In this document: one piece after another, positions 5,877 to 7,669 of the stretch | How positions within the stretch are numbered: the first letter of the stretch is position 1 | How the letters are laid out: each line of letters opens with the position of its first letter | Source: Bacteroidales bacterium | Lineage (GTDB): Bacteria > Bacteroidota > Bacteroidia > Bacteroidales > WCHB1-69 | Length of the DNA stretch: 7,669 nt | Direction: 5' to 3' | Assembly (NCBI GenBank): GCA_031272415.1 | Contig: JAISTU010000215.1 | Span: 1-7,669 of the forward strand | Program-made: the position numbers and the translations under genes | The notes under the pieces: generated by a model | What the model saw: the letters and a program-made list of their open reading frames with translations, nothing else | What the model was told of the DNA's origin: nothing | Database searches by the model: none

Positions 5877-7346
5877 ATGAAAATAGGTATAAAAACAACA
5901 GCAACAATAGGATTGCTCTTTTTGATGGGAATTTCTTACGGACAAAAGAAAAAAAAGAACGCTTTTGAGTTAACGTTTGAGATTACAAATGTTAAAAATT
6001 CAGAGGTTTATATTGCGCATTATTATGCAGGAAAAACCTATATAGATGACACTTTGTATCCGCTTTCGGCTAAATCACCCCATACTTTTGTGTGGAAAAA
6101 AGACACTATGCCCCCCAGAGGTGTGTATATTTTGGCGGGCGAAAATAAAGCCAAATATATGGACTTTTTCATAGATAGTTCGCGATATTTTACTATTTTT
6201 TTTGATTATGACCGTTATAATAAAGGCGATACAGGCTATATGAAAGCCGAAAATTCACCCGAAAATACAGTCGCATTCGATTTTATGCTCCAAATGGCTC
6301 TCTTTGACAAAAATGGAAGAGAAATTATGACTCAAATTAAACATGAACAAGATAGCACTAAATATCCCAGCCAAATAGTTATTGATTCGCTACGAAAAGA
6401 AATGTCAATCATTAGAGACAGCGTAGCGGCATATATGGAAAACTTTTTGGCACATAATTCGCATACTTTGTTCGGTAAATTGCAAAAATTGATGCAAGAT
6501 GTGCCTGTCCCGCTCGCACCGGAAGGAGCAGACTCGAATTGGAGATACCAATATTATATCAATCATTATTGGGATAATTGCGATTTTACAGACGAAGCAC
6601 TCATCTACAGCCCCGTTTTTACCACCATTTTGGAAAATTATTATGATGAAAAAAAGGCATTGATACCCATCGTTGATACCATTATCAGATATACCGAAAT
6701 GTTGATAGAAAAAACGACTGCCGCCAACAATAGAGAACTTTTTAAATACATTGTTTGGTTTGTAACGCATAAATACGAAATAAGTCAATACATTGGACAA
6801 GATGCTATTTTTGTACACATGGTGAAAAATTATTACGAAAAAGGGCGCTGCCCATGGGTAGATCCCGCCGTGTTGGAAAGAATGGTGGAAAGAGCAGATA
6901 TTTTGGACAAAATTTTATTGGGTAAAAAAGCCCCGGAATTGATAATGCCCGACTCTAATAATGCATGGCATTCTTTGTACGAATTTAATACAAAATATAC
7001 CATCCTTTGGTTTTGGAATTTAGATTGCGGACATTGCAAAACGGCTACCCCAAAATTGATAGAACTCTATAATCGGGCGCATAAAGAACTTGATTTTGAG
7101 GTATTTGCAGTTTGCGAAGGATCGGATACTACCCGCTGGAAAAAAGCAATTATCGAAAAAGGACTTCCTTGGCTCAACGTAGGACGAAATACTGCCAATT
7201 TAAACTATCATACTGTGTATGACGTTACTACAACACCTTCTTTGTACGTTTTAGATAAAGAAAAAAGAATTATCTGCAAAAAAATTGACGTAGACCATTT
7301 GGAAGAATTTCTCCGCAACGACATGGCAGGCAAAAAAATGTACTGA
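5877..7346 (+). CDS. Secreted TlpA-like thioredoxin with DUF4369/DUF5106-type N-terminal extension
   Basis: The 489-residue protein begins with a signal peptide (MKIGIKT, hydrophobic 8-20, likely cleavage after YGQ at 21-23) and no lipobox cysteine, so it should be a soluble periplasmic protein. Residues 28-110 resemble a DUF4369-type beta-rich domain (FELTFEITNVKNSEVYIAHY onset). Residues 120-345 are mainly helical and fit the DUF5106-like middle region seen in Bacteroidota thioredoxins. From 349 onward is a thioredoxin fold: KAPEL (351-355), ILWFWNLDCGHCKTATPKL (376-394) with redox cysteines 384 and 387 (CGHC), and the cis-proline loop TTTPSLYVLD (451-460, Pro454). The likely role is periplasmic disulfide reduction; the partner is unknown. 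The ATG at 5877 is chosen because it gives the signal peptide; reading back to a TTG at 5799 would put a hydrophobic, cysteine-containing extension ahead of it. The gene follows lpxD by 78 nt. Confidence 0.9.
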   Translation: MKIGIKTTATIGLLFLMGISYGQKKKKNAFELTFEITNVKNSEVYIAHYYAGKTYIDDTLYPLSAKSPHTFVWKKDTMPPRGVYILAGENKAKYMDFFIDSSRYFTIFFDYDRYNKGDTGYMKAENSPENTVAFDFMLQMALFDKNGREIMTQIKHEQDSTKYPSQIVIDSLRKEMSIIRDSVAAYMENFLAHNSHTLFGKLQKLMQDVPVPLAPEGADSNWRYQYYINHYWDNCDFTDEALIYSPVFTTILENYYDEKKALIPIVDTIIRYTEMLIEKTTAANNRELFKYIVWFVTHKYEISQYIGQDAIFVHMVKNYYEKGRCPWVDPAVLERMVERADILDKILLGKKAPELIMPDSNNAWHSLYEFNTKYTILWFWNLDCGHCKTATPKLIELYNRAHKELDFEVFAVCEGSDTTRWKKAIIEKGLPWLNVGRNTANLNYHTVYDVTTTPSLYVLDKEKRIICKKIDVDHLEEFLRNDMAGKKMY

Positions 7347-7353
7347 TTTTTTT
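7332..7353 (+). terminator. A/T-only inverted repeat over the thioredoxin stop, possible weak terminator
   Basis: AAAAAAAT (7332-7339) pairs perfectly with ATTTTTTT (7346-7353) around a 6-nt loop GTACTG, and the 3' arm is a run of eight T (7347-7354). It overlaps the last codons and the stop of the thioredoxin gene. With no G-C pairs the stem would be unstable, so efficient termination is doubtful. A further run of eleven T lies at 7396-7406, without a clear stem before it. Confidence 0.3.
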
Positions 7354-7407
7354 TGAATGGGGGAATGTAGGGGCTCAGAGTGTAAAGTGTAGAGATTTTT
7401 TTTTTTG

Positions 7408-7425
7408 CATTTTTGAATAAAAATG
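7408..7425. repeat. Short hairpin-forming inverted repeat
   Basis: CATTTTT (7408-7414) and AAAAATG (7419-7425) form a perfect 7-bp stem with a 4-nt loop GAAT. It follows the eleven-T run and is not itself followed by a T tract, so it does not look like a standard terminator on the plus strand. A second A/T-rich pair, AAAATCA (7430-7436) with TGATTTT (7443-7449), lies just after it. Both are short enough to be chance in such AT-rich DNA. Confidence 0.4.
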
Positions 7426-7474
7426 TTCTAAAATCAGAATGATGATTTTTTAACTCTCAACAGAAAAAAAGGTG

Positions 7475-7482
7475 TATATTTG
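7475..7482 (+). promoter_or_regulatory. Bacteroidota-type -7 promoter box
   Basis: TATATTTG matches the Bacteroidota primary sigma factor -7 consensus TAnnTTTG at every defined base. It stands 39 nt before the ATG at 7522, which would give an untranslated leader of roughly 30-35 nt. The -33 region (around 7446-7454, TTTTTTAAC) is only T-rich and lacks a clear TTTG. The box marks the gene at 7522 as a separate transcription unit from the thioredoxin gene. Confidence 0.6.
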
Positions 7483-7521
7483 CAAAATGACAAATAATTG
7501 AAATAACTAATACATAAGAAT

Positions 7522-7669
7522 ATGATTTACAACGACAAAGATTTTTTAATAGCAATAGAGCAGTCCTTCAAAGCCTACAAAGAAAAAGGCGCAAGGAGTA
7601 CAGCAAAACTTAAACCTGTCCATAAATTTGTTGCCGACACTTTGGCTAAAATTTGGGGCAAGGGTTTTG
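7522..7669 (+). CDS. Unidentified protein, N-terminal 49 residues only
   Basis: An open frame starts at ATG 7522, the first ATG after an in-frame TAA at 7504-7506, and runs off the right edge. It has an A-rich leader (aatacataagaat) and a good -7 promoter box 39 nt upstream. The visible part, starting MIYNDKDFLIAIEQSFKAY, is hydrophilic, with no signal peptide, so the product should be cytoplasmic. The stretch GARSTAKLKPVHKFVADTL (23-41) followed by AKIWG looks like a conserved amphipathic helical start. It loosely recalls the N-termini of some type II restriction enzymes, but too little is present to name a family, and that is only an impression. Reading-frame quality and promoter make it a likely real gene. 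Confidence 0.7.
   Translation, partial: MIYNDKDFLIAIEQSFKAYKEKGARSTAKLKPVHKFVADTLAKIWGKGF

Noticed and set aside
6405..6818. 137-codon minus-strand frame inside the thioredoxin gene
   Set aside because: It lies wholly within a well-supported gene on the other strand and shows no recognisable motif.

Overview
The window looks like chromosomal DNA from a low-GC member of the Bacteroidota. Supporting signs are a GSCFA-domain protein, a TlpA-type thioredoxin with a long N-terminal extension, a YoeB toxin paired with a DUF2683-like antitoxin, A-rich leaders instead of Shine-Dalgarno sites before most genes, and a perfect TAnnTTTG (-7) promoter box near the right end. Genus cannot be assigned from the sequence alone.

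Left part, minus strand (1-981): read from right to left, there is a two-gene toxin-antitoxin module (antitoxin 981-775, YoeB-family RNase toxin 784-494, overlapping by 10 nt). Twelve nucleotides after the toxin stop comes the RHS core end of a large RHS/YD-repeat protein (481-1, running off the left edge). This RHS piece has no upstream YD repeats, signal peptide or normal N-terminus, so it looks like a truncated orphan RHS tip. The first 120 bases are about 42% GC by hand count, somewhat richer than the genes to the right. This part reads as an accessory island end.

Intergenic 982-1207: an AT-rich divergent spacer between the toxin-antitoxin module and the plus-strand genes, with one 7-bp inverted repeat.

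Centre and right, plus strand (1208-7346): five co-directional genes with gaps of 16, -4, 31 and 78 nt, probably one operon or two. They are an outer-membrane beta-barrel-like protein, a class I SAM methyltransferase, a GSCFA-family (SGNH-like) protein translationally coupled to it by ATGA overlap, LpxD (third step of lipid A synthesis), and a secreted TlpA-like thioredoxin with a CGHC active site. The shared theme is the cell envelope: one protein likely sits in the outer membrane, one makes lipid A, one is a periplasmic redox protein, and two are possible modifying enzymes of unknown substrate.

Right edge (7347-7669): an A/T-only inverted repeat over the last stop codon, a second small hairpin, a TAnnTTTG promoter, and the first 49 codons of a new gene whose product is not securely recognised. 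No tRNA, rRNA, CRISPR array or insertion sequence was seen. I did not find a clearly new system; the points that most merit checking are the decapitated RHS tip fused in phase behind the toxin, and the unidentified gene at the right edge.
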